DNA of 64,000 nucleotides from Crotalaria pallida (taxonomy: Eukaryota > Streptophyta > Magnoliopsida > Fabales > Fabaceae). Below, in pieces: positions 23,249 through 34,162 of the stretch. Location: NCBI GenBank assembly GCA_037953625.1, contig CM075652.1, positions 148,800,597-148,864,596 of the forward strand, written 5' to 3'. The notes below the pieces were generated by a model that worked only from the letters and a program-made list of their open reading frames with translations, was not told where the DNA came from and made no database searches. Position 1 is the first letter of the stretch. Every line of letters begins with the position of its first letter. Made by a program: the position numbers and the translations under genes.

Positions 23249-23770
23249 TTATTTTTATACTAAATAAAAAATCGTTTGGCTTTTGCTTCTTATGTTGGAA
23301 GGCTTTGATCAGCTGCAAGCATCATATCTTGAATCTTGATACATGTTATTATTAATTTCAATGCATATATCACTCCAACTATATAAACAGTCTAAAGAGA
23401 AGCATCTCCATGGAAAACAGAGGCAACAACTCATCACATGTTCTTGGTTTGTGCCTTTCTTTGTGGGTTGAACCACAGCAGAACATGAAGAACTGAGAGT
23501 TCAACCATAGCAGAACATATATTGTAACACCTCACTGCCTCAGGTCCTCTAGACATGCTTCTATCTCAATGCCTTAAGTCTCACGGTTCCAAAGGAATAA
23601 AAAAGGACCCAAAACATTTAAATTTTTTTTATCACAGGCACAATTTTTTTCTATAACCTCCATTGTGATTATCACAAGCACAATTTAATTTTTTTTATCT
23701 TTTCTCCTCTCTTTATTTCTCTCCCATCGAAGCATATTCAAAATTTAGTTTAAGTGATGGATATTCGGTA

Positions 23771-24065
23771 CTCCCTCCGGTCCTATATATAGGTCACATT
23801 CTAGAAATTTTTCTTGGTCCTAATTATAAGTCACTTTATGTTTTCTATGCATCATTTATTGATTTTTCTCTTTTTTGTCCTTGTTAAATGTTTTGACTAT
23901 CTATGTGTTTTTTGTTGTTCATTAATGAGTGTGAATTTTCCAAGAAAAGTTAAGGGAGTAAAATTGTAATGTTACAATATATTCTCATAGAATTCATAAA
24001 ACCAACCACTTTCATTGGTATGTGTAATTCGGTTAAATATGTCCTATAATAAGGACCGGGGGGAG
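23771..24065. mobile_element. Stowaway-type MITE
   Basis: Begins CTCCCTCCGGTCCTATATAT and ends ATAATAAGGACCGGGGGGAG, flanked by TA on both sides. It interrupts the PAE 3'-flank sequence, which is continuous in the PAE-3 and PAE-4 copies. Confidence 0.85.
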
Positions 24066-24125
24066 TATTAAAATTAGTGTATATTAGTTCGTTCATCATG
24101 GACAAAAATTCAATTGTGTTATTTA

Positions 24126-24225
24126 TTTTTTTTACATGAGAGGTATGGGATTAGAACCCATGACCTGAGGGAGGAGAAAATTTTAAGTGTTCTTGCAGCC
24201 ATCAACTGGGTTGTCTTACGTGGAC
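24126..24225 (-). mobile_element. tRNA-derived SINE, minus orientation
   Basis: About 100 bp. On the minus strand it carries a box-A-like region (CCCAGTTGATGGCTGC) and a box-B-like GGGTTCTAATCCC, then an A-rich tail. A perfect 17-bp target duplication, TTCAATTGTGTTATTTA, lies at 24109-24125 and 24226-24242. The same family is at 47912-48026. Confidence 0.8.
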
Positions 24226-24410
24226 TTCAATTGTGTTATTTAAACATCCATAAATTAACATTTATGTTAACACCTTCCATGTTAAGTAAAAAAACAAGGG
24301 CCCACAAAGGAAAAAAAAGTGTCACTTTTATTTTTTACTCAAAATAGATGGTGTGGGTATTTGTTCTGTTTTCTATAAATTTTATGTTCATTTGTTTTTG
24401 TTGTAGAGTA

Positions 24411-24935
24411 TTTCCTCCGACTCGAATTATAAGCAACAAAAAACATACTAGTATTTCTTTTGGTTTAAAATATAAGCAAAATTAACTAACTTTATTAAAT
24501 TTTGTTTCATTCCCAATGTCATTTTCCTAAAACATCTTTAGAAAATTGTAATCTTAATTAATTTTTGTTCATTCCCAATACTACTTTCCTAAAATACCTT
24601 TATTTTTTATAAATTTGAGAAAATTACTCCCTCCGTTCCAATTTAACTGTCATTTAGCAATTTCATACATATTAAGAAAGTCATTTAATATTTCAATTTT
24701 CAAGAGAATTATTAAATAATTTTACTATAATACCCTCAAAGTACATTAATTATCACCCATTTCACATATTTCAACACATTAAATGCAAGGTTAAAGGTGG
24801 AAAAAATCAAATAATACATCCTCGAATTTCTAAAGCGACAAATAATTTGGAACAAGTTAAAAATGCTAAAGTGACATATAATATGGAACGGAAGGAGTAA
24901 ATACAATCAACTAACCTCCTTAATAAACGGAAAAG
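24411..24935. mobile_element. Stowaway-like element, interrupted
   Basis: Starts near TTTCCTCCGACTCGAATTAT and resembles the uninterrupted element at about 39940-40220, sharing aagcaacaaaaaacata, cattcccaatgtcac-type and tacaatcaactaacctcc phrases. It is split by the insertion at 24629-24897. Its right terminus is worn. Confidence 0.6.
24629..24897. mobile_element. Stowaway MITE nested in another element
   Basis: CTCCCTCCGTTCCAATTTAA at the left and TATAATATGGAACGGAAGGAG-like sequence at the right, flanked by TA. The outer element reads across this site without interruption in its second copy near 40140. Confidence 0.8.
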
Positions 24936-24939
24936 TTGT

Positions 24940-25345
24940 TGGATTTGCTCGCTCAATTAATACTAATTATTGTTCTTAGAAATATCAACCAATTGCAAAT
25001 TAAAAACCACCTTTATTGAGCAAGAAAGTGAGATTGAAAGAGAGTTAGCGTCATTTAGTAATGAAGGCAACCTGAAAGTGAAGGGATTCAAAAATTAAAT
25101 TCCGAATTATGACTTAATAAGAGCATTATCCATCAAGTGACGATCATGGCAATTATTGATCTTGATGATGATGAGCTTTATACATATTGATGTAGTAATT
25201 TTATTTTTCTTTTGATGAAACTATAGTGACGTAATATGCATGTATTAGTTTTGATATTAACGAGTAGTATATTTTAGTACTGTTACGCCCATGAAACATA
25301 AAATTATTAATATATTCTTCATAATTTGAATAATATATACTGTAG
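24940..25345. repeat. Direct repeat, copy A (copy B 26755-27425)
   Basis: The stretch from about gctcaattaatactaatt to the end of the AT-rich tail is repeated 1.8 kb downstream with only small changes (for example ttgagcaagaaagtgag, ggcaattattgatct, atgatgagctttatac). Copy B carries a Stowaway MITE that copy A lacks. No gene is recognised in either copy. Confidence 0.8.
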
Positions 25346-26283
25346 TCTATTTAACTTTGGTAAATTTTTTTTTCTCAAATGAATTATTGTCCGAGTATTT
25401 TTAAGCTTAATAAAATTTAACAAACGCATTTATAAGAGCATTCAATGGGATGGATGCTTTATTGTTTACTTTACCTTTTTTTTTAACTAAAAAAAATTAT
25501 TTCTATTATTAGAATACAACATGAAAGTATGTATACTTCCTTTGGAAAAAATAATAAAATTAGTAAAAATGAAATATTCACCTCAAATAAATTGAATTAA
25601 CTTATTTTTTGGCCATATAATGTAAGAAAATTAAAAGAGAAAGGTCATAAAATGTAAGGGGACCATTTTCTTTGGCCTAAATAATGTAAATTTTGTTTCT
25701 CATTAAACAAAATTATTCTTAAACTACCCTTTCCTTTCTTCTTCATTCACACAACATCAACCGTTCCGTTCAATCACCCACCATCCCTACGACCACGGAG
25801 AACCACTTCACCTCTCGGCCACCGCTCCCTCATTCACACACAGAAACCCTTGTCCCCGCATCCCTTCACCTCTCCACCGCTTATTGCCACTCCCTCCTCG
25901 ATGATCTCACTCTCACCTCCCTTTTTTTATGACAATCTAGGTTCGAAAAATGTTTCTTATCAGGGTTGTCAAAACTCATCTTTCAGAAAACCAAGAGGAT
26001 GCATGGTGGCAAAAGGCCAAGATTTGATGTTTCTATCGATGGCAAGTACCTCACAAGAGGTACTCATCTTTATGCTCACACTTTATCAATTGAGTTATGC
26101 TTGGTGAACTATAAGATATTATAAATAGAGACAAAATAAAATTTTAAAAATAAAATTATTAAATTGTGGGAGTAATATGGATGATTTAACACGTACTGTA
26201 CTACTTCATGTAGTTACTCTTGTCCATTTCATTTTTCTTTAAAATTATTGCTTATTTGAATGTCACATCCTCTCAAATTATTA

Positions 26284-26587
26284 CTCCTTCCGTCCTTTAT
26301 TACATGACACCATTTTGGTAGAATTAGTATCATTTTTTATAAGTCGTTTTAGAATATCTAGGTAATACTCTTAAAGAGTTTATTCTAAATACACCGTATC
26401 CTCATAATTTCATATAGGTGATAGGGTAATAATTACAATAGATAGAGAAACAAATAGAGTTGTAAAGTTTTAAATATGAGTAACTTTGAAATGACAACAT
26501 ATTTTTTGATAAATTTGAGAGTAATAATTACTTGTCTTAAACTGCGTGAATTAGATAAAAGTGACTTATATTAAGGGATAGAGAGGG
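26284..26587. mobile_element. Stowaway-type MITE
   Basis: CTCCTTCCGTCCTTTATTAC at the left and CTTATATTAAGGGATAGAGA at the right are imperfect inverted termini with TA flanks. Non-coding. Confidence 0.65.
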
Positions 26588-26754
26588 TAATTTCTTAAGC
26601 TTCATTCACAATATTTATCGTTACTCCAATAGGCACATTTATTGTTTAATATGAAGCATACCTTTCATCATTTATATTTAATGATAAGTACCAACAGTTT
26701 TCTCCCACCATTAAAAAAAAAAAACAATTTTCTCCCAAATCCTTAATGTATACT

Positions 26755-27425
26755 TTACCCGCTCAGTTAATACTCCCTCCGTCCCTAATTATAAAGCACT
26801 CTTGACATTTTTATTTTGTCCCTATTTATAAAGTCCTTTACCAATTTTCAATGAACATTAATTACTTTTTTCCACAAACACCCCTATTTATTTAACACTT
26901 TTTAGATTCCCAATAATATTAATATGGGTAATTTTGAAAATACATATCAAAAGTTCACATTTCCAATACAATTAACTAAATTATTCCACTTTCTTAATGG
27001 ACGTGAAATCTCCTAAGTAGGCTTTATAATTAGGGACGGAGGGAATACTAATTATTGTTCTTAGAAAAATCAACCAATTAATTGCAAATTAAAAACCACC
27101 TTTATTGAGCAAGAAAGTGAGATTGAAAGAGAGTTAGCGTCATTTAGTAATGAAGGCAACCTGAAAGGGATTCAAAAATTAAATTCCGAATTATGACTTA
27201 ATAAGAGCATTATCCATCATGTGAACGATCATGGCAATTATTGATCTCGATGATGATGAGCTTTATACATATTGATGTAGTAATTTTATTTTTCTTTTGA
27301 TGAAACTATATATGTTGACGTAATATGCATGTTTTAGTTTTTCCATTAACGAGTAGTATATTTTAGTACTGTTACCACGAAATATAAAAATTATTAATAT
27401 ATTCTTCATAATTTGAATAATATAT
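26755..27425. repeat. Direct repeat, copy B
   Basis: Second copy of 24940-25345, enlarged by the Stowaway element at 26773-27045. The two copies agree on both sides of that insertion, so the duplication came first. Confidence 0.8.
26773..27045. mobile_element. Stowaway MITE inserted in repeat copy B
   Basis: Begins CTCCCTCCGTCCCTAATTAT and ends ATAATTAGGGACGGAGGGAA with TA on both sides. Copy A at about 24948 shows the empty site. Confidence 0.9.
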
Positions 27426-27556
27426 ACTCCATCATTTTTTTTTAATCAACCAATTGAATTTCTACTATGTATAATATAAGAACAAATCTTATACTCCTAT
27501 CATGTAATTTAGAAACAAATCTTATTTGAAATGCGTGGTAGTATCGCATAACAATT

Positions 27557-27751
27557 TTTTTTGTTTTTGTTTTTTTTTTACATCAAGGGTATCCCCAGCT
27601 GACAGCTAAAGACTAATCCCTTCTGAAGAGTAGAGATTACCGAAGTGGGTTTTGCCTCTACCAACAAAGTCTTTTTCATGCCCACGGTAGGGATCAAACC
27701 CATCATGCTTAAGTAACCCAGCTATCTACCAACTGTGCTGGACTTTGTTGG
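27557..27751 (-). mobile_element. tRNA-derived SINE upstream of PAE-3, minus orientation
   Basis: About 195 bp. On the minus strand, a box-A-like AGCACAGTTGGTAGATAGC is followed by box-B-like GGGTTTGATCCC and a long body, ending in an A/C-rich tail (T-rich on the + strand at 27557-27580). An 8-bp duplication TAACAATT lies at 27549-27556 and 27752-27759. The equivalent PAE-4 upstream sequence (about 40307-40314) is the empty site. Confidence 0.85.
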
Positions 27752-27845
27752 TAACAATTGTCGTTTTTAGTAATCAATATTGACCATTGGTATTACAAAT
27801 TTGGAGATCCAATAGATTTTATATTACTTAATCAATTTTTTATTG

Positions 27846-28017
27846 GTCCGCTAACAAGTGTCATAGAACATTTGTTAAGGATACTAAAAGTGGAAAAAAA
27901 TTCATAAGTTCAAGGTATTTACTCTCTCGAGAATAAAAGAAAGTGTATTTTCCCATAACTTTTAACCATACTTAATCTCTTAACAAGTGTCCTAAGGGCC
28001 CTCTTTAGTATTTTCCT
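27846..28017. mobile_element. MITE of the AACAAGTGCCC family (copy 2)
   Basis: Has cgctaacaagtgtcat at the left and aacaagtgtcctaaggg at the right, with the shared core ctaaaagtggaaaaa. It is also present upstream of PAE-4 (40417-40600), so it predates that duplication. It ends about 270 bp before the TATA box. Confidence 0.6.
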
Positions 28018-28284
28018 AAGATATAATATTGATAAAGAAAGATCATTAAATAAGTAAACAATATTTATATGATTGAATTTGAATGTATTTAATTCTTTAA
28101 AAAAATAAAGCAATTCATGTAAATCAACACAAAATATGGTATGAAATTACCATTATAAGATATGCTTGTTATGTACTTATGTTCGTGAATTTCTACCTTT
28201 CTTATTAATGTACTACTAATTCCGTTTTATTGTTAGCAGTTTCTGTGGATTGTAATTTTCTAAAGCATCTATAATCTCTACTAT

Positions 28285-28290
28285 TATAAA
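28285..28290 (+). promoter_or_regulatory. Probable TATA box of PAE-3
   Basis: TATAAA 67 bp before the ATG at 28352, in a context identical to that of PAE-4. Confidence 0.5.
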
Positions 28291-28351
28291 TGTAAATTAC
28301 TCCTATAGTACAATAATGTACTAGTGCATTGGAAATCTATTCTCTTTGAAG

Positions 28352-31300
28352 ATGAACGTTACTGTTGTATTAGGTATTGTAGTATTATTGCATCTCGTGT
28401 CTGTGGTGCCATGGCGCGTTTGCTCCCAACAACAGAGGCTTATTGTCAAAAGGACGCTTGTTCAGAAAGCTTCTGCTACCAGCGCCTGTAACTTTTTTTT
28501 TCTTCTTTGTTTAATTAATTGATTTATATAATATTTTTGTATTTTAATAAAATTAAGAGTGTTTATAATTTGTACCAGTTTGTTTGGATGGGAGTTTACC
28601 GGCATATCATTTACACAGAGGATTTGGAGCTGGACAGAATAACTGGCTTCTACAATTCGAGGTACGCTTATCTTTTCTTTTTTTTTTTTTAATATTTTTT
28701 TTTATTCTTCAGTAATTTATTGAAATTTATGGATTAAAAGATGGTGATAATGTGTATAGAAAATATATATTTCATATATTTTGGTGTTTATACTTTTTTT
28801 TTCTTTCAAAAACACAGTTATTTAAAAAAAAAATATTGTTATTTTACTATTTCAAAACTTGGTAGATTTTTCCTAATTTTAACCCGTTCAATAGTTACAA
28901 TGTTTTAGTTAAATACATTCTTCATGATTTTTTAATATGAATGCATTATTATATTCAAACACCAAAAGATGTGAAACAAGGTGACTTGTAAATAGTAGTA
29001 TCAATTTTTATATAATTGCGAGTGCAAATACTCGAATAAAAGAATTTGTCAATAATCTTAGCTAATATTCTTGAAGATATTTTACATTTTGTTTTTTTCA
29101 TAAATTTTTCATTTTTTTTCATTTATTTTACATTCCTAAAATCATTAAGCAACATCACCAATCTATTATTCTAAATCTATGGTACATGCATACAGTGGGG
29201 TGGTTGGTGCAATGACTTGAAATCATGCTTAGATAGAGCTTCAACTCGCAGAGGCTCAACACATTACATGTCCAAGTTGGAGGTCTTCTCTGGCATTTTA
29301 AGCAATGATTCTTCCCTTAATCCAGGTAAATCAACTTTTGATTTGTTTTCTTTTAATTTCAGAGTTATTGTTACTACTTGAATTTAAATGTCCCTTAGTT
29401 CAAACTGAATATAATAATTGACTACATAATATGTTGTTCAATGAAAGTTGCTCATCCAAATTATTCTTGCTTTTGTTTGTATTGTATTTGGTGTAAAAGA
29501 CTTTTACAATTGGAACCGTGTGAAGCTGAGATATTGTGATGGAGCTTCATTCACTGGAGACGCTGTGTACAATAATGGGGTAATTTTCACAATGCCTCTC
29601 CTCAACCTCCTTACTTACCGTATAGAATCAATCATGTTTACTGAATGAAAGAAACAACACTTTTTGTGTTTGTGAGATGAGCATTAGACAACAAAGCTTT
29701 ATTTCAAAGGGCAAAAGATTTGGGAAGCTATTATTCAAGACCTTCTACCAAAAGGTTTGGGAAAGGCACATAAGGTATGCTATACACTACACACACCTCT
29801 TTGGAAATTTTATTTGGTTTATGCGAAGTCTATGACTTGCCTTGCAGTTCAAGTCATGTGTTTTAAGTTATATGATGTAAACCAAAACTTTGATTACATA
29901 ATATCTCTCTCACTCTATTGTACAGGCTTTGCTATCAGGCTGTTCTGCTGGAGGTTTAGCGACCTTTCACCATTGTGACAACTTCGCAGAGCATTTGCCA
30001 AGTAATGCTAATGTTAAATGCTTGAGTGATGCAGGGTTTTTTCTTGACGAGTGAGTTTTGTCTATCTCAAGTCTTCAACCTAATCTTCTGCTGTCTTTCT
30101 TCAAAATTTAAGTGTAAAACATTTCTTTCTCGCTCTCAATTTTGCAGGAGAGATATAAATTCGAAATACACTTCGAGAAACTTCTACAAAGGTGTTGTTG
30201 AATTGCATGTAAGCTTCTATAAATGTGCTTTATTTATGTAAACTTGTGTTTCATAATATGCGTGAATCATTTCACTAGAGTTTTTGATGAGCTTCTTAAA
30301 AGGAGAATCGAAAACAAATAAAGCTCTATGACATTTGCTGGTATTTCATTTGCTATCAGATTTTTTCCTAACTAAGATATTAGCATTAGAAACGAATTGC
30401 ATAATTATGCTCATGAAAATCTACATATTATGCTGATGAAAATCTACTCACTGAAAATTATAATGCTCAAGCCTCAATTAGATATTATGGAAAACTACAA
30501 AAAAAAAAAATGATAAAATGTTATTCCTTATTCATTGCTTGTATGTTGCAACTCATTACATCAATATATTGTAAAATAGAGAAAGGAAAACATTGTTTTA
30601 CTCTGTCCATTCAGTTTTCTAATTGCATTCAGCAGAAAGAAAAGTGCACAGGCTTACGTGACAAAGTCTTTTGCAACAGGGGGTAAAGCAGAACCTGAAT
30701 AGAAAGTGCACCAGTACGCTGTCCGACCCAGACTTGGTATGCTTTCCTATGAACTTGCAACATTACCTTAGGAAAATCAAGCTAGATTTTGACTTTTGTC
30801 ATGTTTCCTTGCAGTGCTTCATTCCACAATATGTGTTGAAATACATAGCAACACCATATTTTATATTGAATTCTGCCTATGATGTATACCAAGTAAGAAG
30901 TTCTGACATACTTTGTTCCTACATTGTACAATATTTTAATTTTAATTCATATAACTGTCAAATTATGAGAAGAATTAAAGTTCTAATGCCAACAGTTCAC
31001 CAATATATTGGTTCCTCCTTCTGCTGATATCAAAGGAGTCTGGAAAGAATGCAAGAAGGACCCAGCGACTTGCACACCAGATGAAATTAATATACTTCAA
31101 GGTTCCAATTTCAACTTTTCTGTCATTAACTCAATATTTTTTGTAATAGCATTAACCCTTTGGATTCATGTTAGTATTTTGTCATAGAACTGTGTAGAGT
31201 ATTTCATACATGCTCAAAGTTCATCCTTCTTGTTGTTGAAAAATTCTTTGATTTTCCTCACTGACATGCACTTCATTCAGGTTTTAGGCACGACATGCTT

Positions 31301-31990
31301 GAAACTTTGAAACCGTTCTTAATAAATTCAGAAAGTGGGGGAATGTTCATAAATTCATGTTTCGCTCATTGCCAAAGTGAATCGCAAGATACATGGTTTG
31401 CAAATGATTCTCCAAGAGTAAACGACAAGGTACCAGTCTTACTCTTTGACAGCAAGAGATCATGATGAACCTGTTATAATAATTTTAACTAATTTTTAAA
31501 GTGAATATTTATGCTGTCCTACACCATTAACTGGCTTCTTATGGCCCTTTAATCTTATAGATCTGTAATACAGGAAAAGGAGTTTGAATTATAAAATATC
31601 AATCTAAGATCTTTGAACCGTGTCTACATTATTTTATGCTCCAACCTTTATCCAAAATTGGAGGTTTACAATTAAAATGAAGTGACCTTTGAAGTTTGGA
31701 GTTTCAGCATTACAAATTTTCTTAGTCAGCCACATTGTTAAACTGTCGTATATTTTACAGACTATTGCAGAAGCGGTTGGTGATTGGTATTTTAGTAGAA
31801 ACAAAATCAAGGAAATAGACTGTGCATATCCATGTGATAAAACCTGTCATAATCTTATCCCGAAAAAACCACCTCAGGTGAAGTCTTCATATGAAATGTA
31901 TATAATAATACTATGTTGTCAATAAAGGTGACTTTTTAAGTCCTTTAATTTGAACTGACTAAATTGGAAATGTTGCAGGTCACACAGTAA
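28352..31990 (+). CDS. Pectin acetylesterase PAE-3 (406 aa, altered tail)
   Basis: CE13 pectin acetylesterase with a signal peptide, the most compact copy. Exons: 28352-28487, 28579-28661, 29196-29325, 29500-29579, 29688-29774, 29926-30050, 30148-30208, 30680-30736, 30815-30892, 30996-31101, 31281-31429, 31761-31877, 31979-31990. GCSAGG, SAYDVYQ and SCFAHCQ are all present. Three oddities: the first codon of exon 3 is TGG, so GGGWCN reads WGGWCN; the exon 6/7 junction codes Glu instead of Gly after FFLD; and an extra CA in exon 13 (CACACA against CACA in PAE-4) shifts the frame to V-T-Q-stop, removing about 21 tail residues. PAE-1 also has a short tail, so the last change may be tolerated. 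It may be active or on its way to becoming a pseudogene. Intron 2 is short (0.5 kb), apparently by deletion. Confidence 0.9.
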
Positions 31991-32460
31991 AGCCGAGTTC
32001 TCGACTAAAAGGAGGGAGATAGATAGATAGAAAAGTCTTTGGTTGGAACTAGAAAGTATGATAAATAAAAAGGAATCAGAAGAGAATTTCTGTCCGAATG
32101 ATTACTATTATTCTTATACTTGATAAAAAATCGCTTGGCTTTTTGTTTCTTATGTTTGAAAGCTTTGATCAGCTGCAAGTATCATATCTTGAATCCTGTT
32201 AATACATGTTGTTATTAATTTCAATGCATATATCACTTCAACTACATATGACAGACAGACTAAAGAGATGCATCTCCATGGAGCACAGAGGCAACAACTC
32301 ATCACGTGTTCTTGGTTTGTGGCTTTCTTTTGTGGGGTTGAACCATAGTAGAACATGAAGAACTGAGAGTTCAACCATAGCAGAATATATATATGTTGTA
32401 ACACCTCAGGTCCTCTAGACATGTTTCTATCTCAATGCCTTAAGTCTCACGGTTCCAAAG

Positions 32461-33268
32461 TGTTAAAGTCTTTGAGATAGGGCGGATTGACTTGCTGACG
32501 TGGATGCTTTGGCTGGGGAGGTTGACCGGTCCGAGCGAGCGGAAGTGAACCGGGTCAGTTGATCCGGTCTTAATGAAACATCACGACGTGGGTTGTGGAT
32601 TGTTGTAGCTGGCGGGGGTGGCCCCGGTCCTACGTACCCCAAGTGAAAAGGGGATCAAACCACACGTAGTTCTTGAGAATAGAGAGAGAAGTGGGAAAGG
32701 GGCGAATCAGGTCGGCCCGGAAGGAGGAGTGAGGGGGAGAGGTTGTCTCTTCCCCCTGGTGCACCATTTAGGTGAGGGGTATTTATAGTGGAAAGTGGGT
32801 TGTGATAGCCATCAGTGGTCATGTCGTTGATTAGACGTCGCCGCCCTTGTCAGTCGGCGGAGTCAGTTATAGCCAGAGGTTTGGAAGTGACACTTGACGT
32901 GACTCACTTCGATCGGGGTGGTCGTGGAACAAGTAAGGGAGGAACATACTTTGCACAGGACCTACCGCAACGGTTAGGACAGGTCTGCTCACGAGGACCT
33001 TGCTAGGCCTTCTTGTACACCTCCGGGGAGGTCGGCAGGGACCTTCCTTAAAGGGTGGGTCTGGTTAGAAGGTCAAGAGAAAAGGACCTTCCTTACCTGG
33101 TCCGGTTGGAGGTCAAGAGAGAAGGACCTTCCTTTACCTGGTCCGGTTGGGAGGTCAAGAGAGAAAGACATTCCTTTACCTTGTCCGGTCTTGGTCAAAG
33201 GTCCATTATATGCTTCATGGGAGGTCGAGAGGGTCGAGAGGGACCTTCCTTTAAGGTTCCTCATAACA
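32461..33268 (-). mobile_element. Solo LTR downstream of PAE-3
   Basis: 808 bp, starting TGTTA and ending TAACA, with an exact 5-bp duplication CAAAG (32456-32460 and 33269-33273), as left by an LTR retrotransposon. In PAE-2 and PAE-4 the flank reads straight across (ttccaaaggaataaaaaagg). It is GC-richer than its surroundings. On the minus strand CACTATAAATACCCC (about 32777-32791) looks like an LTR promoter. About three repeats of a ~43-bp unit around ggtcaagagagaaggacc lie at 33060-33200. No internal region or second LTR is present. Confidence 0.88.
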
Positions 33269-33851
33269 CAAAGAAATAAAAAAGGACCCAAAACATTTAA
33301 ATTTTTTTTAATCACAAGCACAATTTTTTTCTATAACCTCCATTGTGATTATCACAAGCACAATTTAATTTATTTTTTTTAATCTTTTCTCCCCTCTTTA
33401 TTTCTATCTCATCAAAGCATATTCAAAATTTAGTTTCAGTGATGCATAAAATTAGTGTCTATTAGTACGTTCATCTGGTCCAAGTTATGGAATTGAGTTC
33501 CTTTAGTAAGTTTTCATATTCGTGTTTCAATATGAAATTAGAATCTACTAAGCTCAACAATTACCAACGGTGGGAGTTTCAAGTTATTTAACTTTTTTTT
33601 TTACTCTTTCTTTTTGAACCCCCCAGTTACTCAATGGCCCACATTTTGTATTTTTATAGACGAAGTTGTTTTTTATTTATCGCCTGAAATCAGGCGGAAA
33701 TAACTTTCCGCCTTTTGAAAGTCGAGAACAAATTTAATATTTTCGACTAGTTGGAGTCGGAAAAATTCCGACTGGATAAAGTCGGAAAAGTATTCAAATC
33801 TCATATAAATCCTCAATGCAACATTGTTAATGTATTTCCCACTTTTGAATA

Positions 33852-34151
33852 CTCCGTCCATTCCTTATTAATTGTCTTTTTTTTTATTATAGAAATTTTA
33901 TGTTTTTTTCATCTGTCCTCTTGAGTAGTATTTCAAAAATATAATAAATGTTATTTTTCATGTTCCTCCCTGTTTAATAGGTTTTGGTTTATGTAAGTAG
34001 TAAAAAAAATTAATGATTACATAGAAAGAAATTATAGAAAAGGTATAATGAAAAAAAATATAATTAATGTATTAAAAATTTAAGTAATAATTACATTTTT
34101 TAAAGGGTGTGTTTCGTTTAGAATAGGAAATATAAATAATAACAGAGAGAG
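33852..34151. mobile_element. Stowaway-type MITE
   Basis: CTCCGTCCATTCCTTATTAA at the left and AAATAATAACAGAGAGAG at the right, imperfect inverted termini, with TA on each side. A related element sits at about 48115-48390 before TPP2. Confidence 0.6.
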
Positions 34152-34162
34152 TACTTAACATT

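Larger units (their letters stand above)
22750..28351. other. Intergenic region PAE-2 to PAE-3
   Basis: No gene recognised. About 23260-23760 is 3'-flank sequence shared with PAE-3 (32130-32460, 33274-33480) and PAE-4 (47370-47905). Transposons follow at 23771-24065, 24126-24225, 24411-24935, 26284-26587, 26773-27045, 27557-27751 and 27846-28017. A C-rich patch at about 25720-25930 (cacctctcggccaccgctcc) may be a captured fragment but shows no protein I recognise. From about 27440 to 28351 the sequence is shared with the PAE-4 upstream region 40230-40961. Confidence 0.6.

Noticed and set aside
25850..26107. 85-codon frame in a C-rich patch
   Set aside because: No start context, domain or splice partner is recognisable, and there is no counterpart near the other PAE genes.
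30671..31027. 118-codon continuous frame in PAE-3 (and the longer one at 45844-46245)
   Set aside because: It runs through introns 8 and 9, which happen to be open. Paralogue comparison and GT-AG sites show that these are separate exons 8, 9 and 10.
32150..32422. 90-codon frame on the minus strand downstream of PAE-3
   Set aside because: The same flank downstream of PAE-2 and PAE-4 does not keep this frame; it is shared 3' flank DNA.
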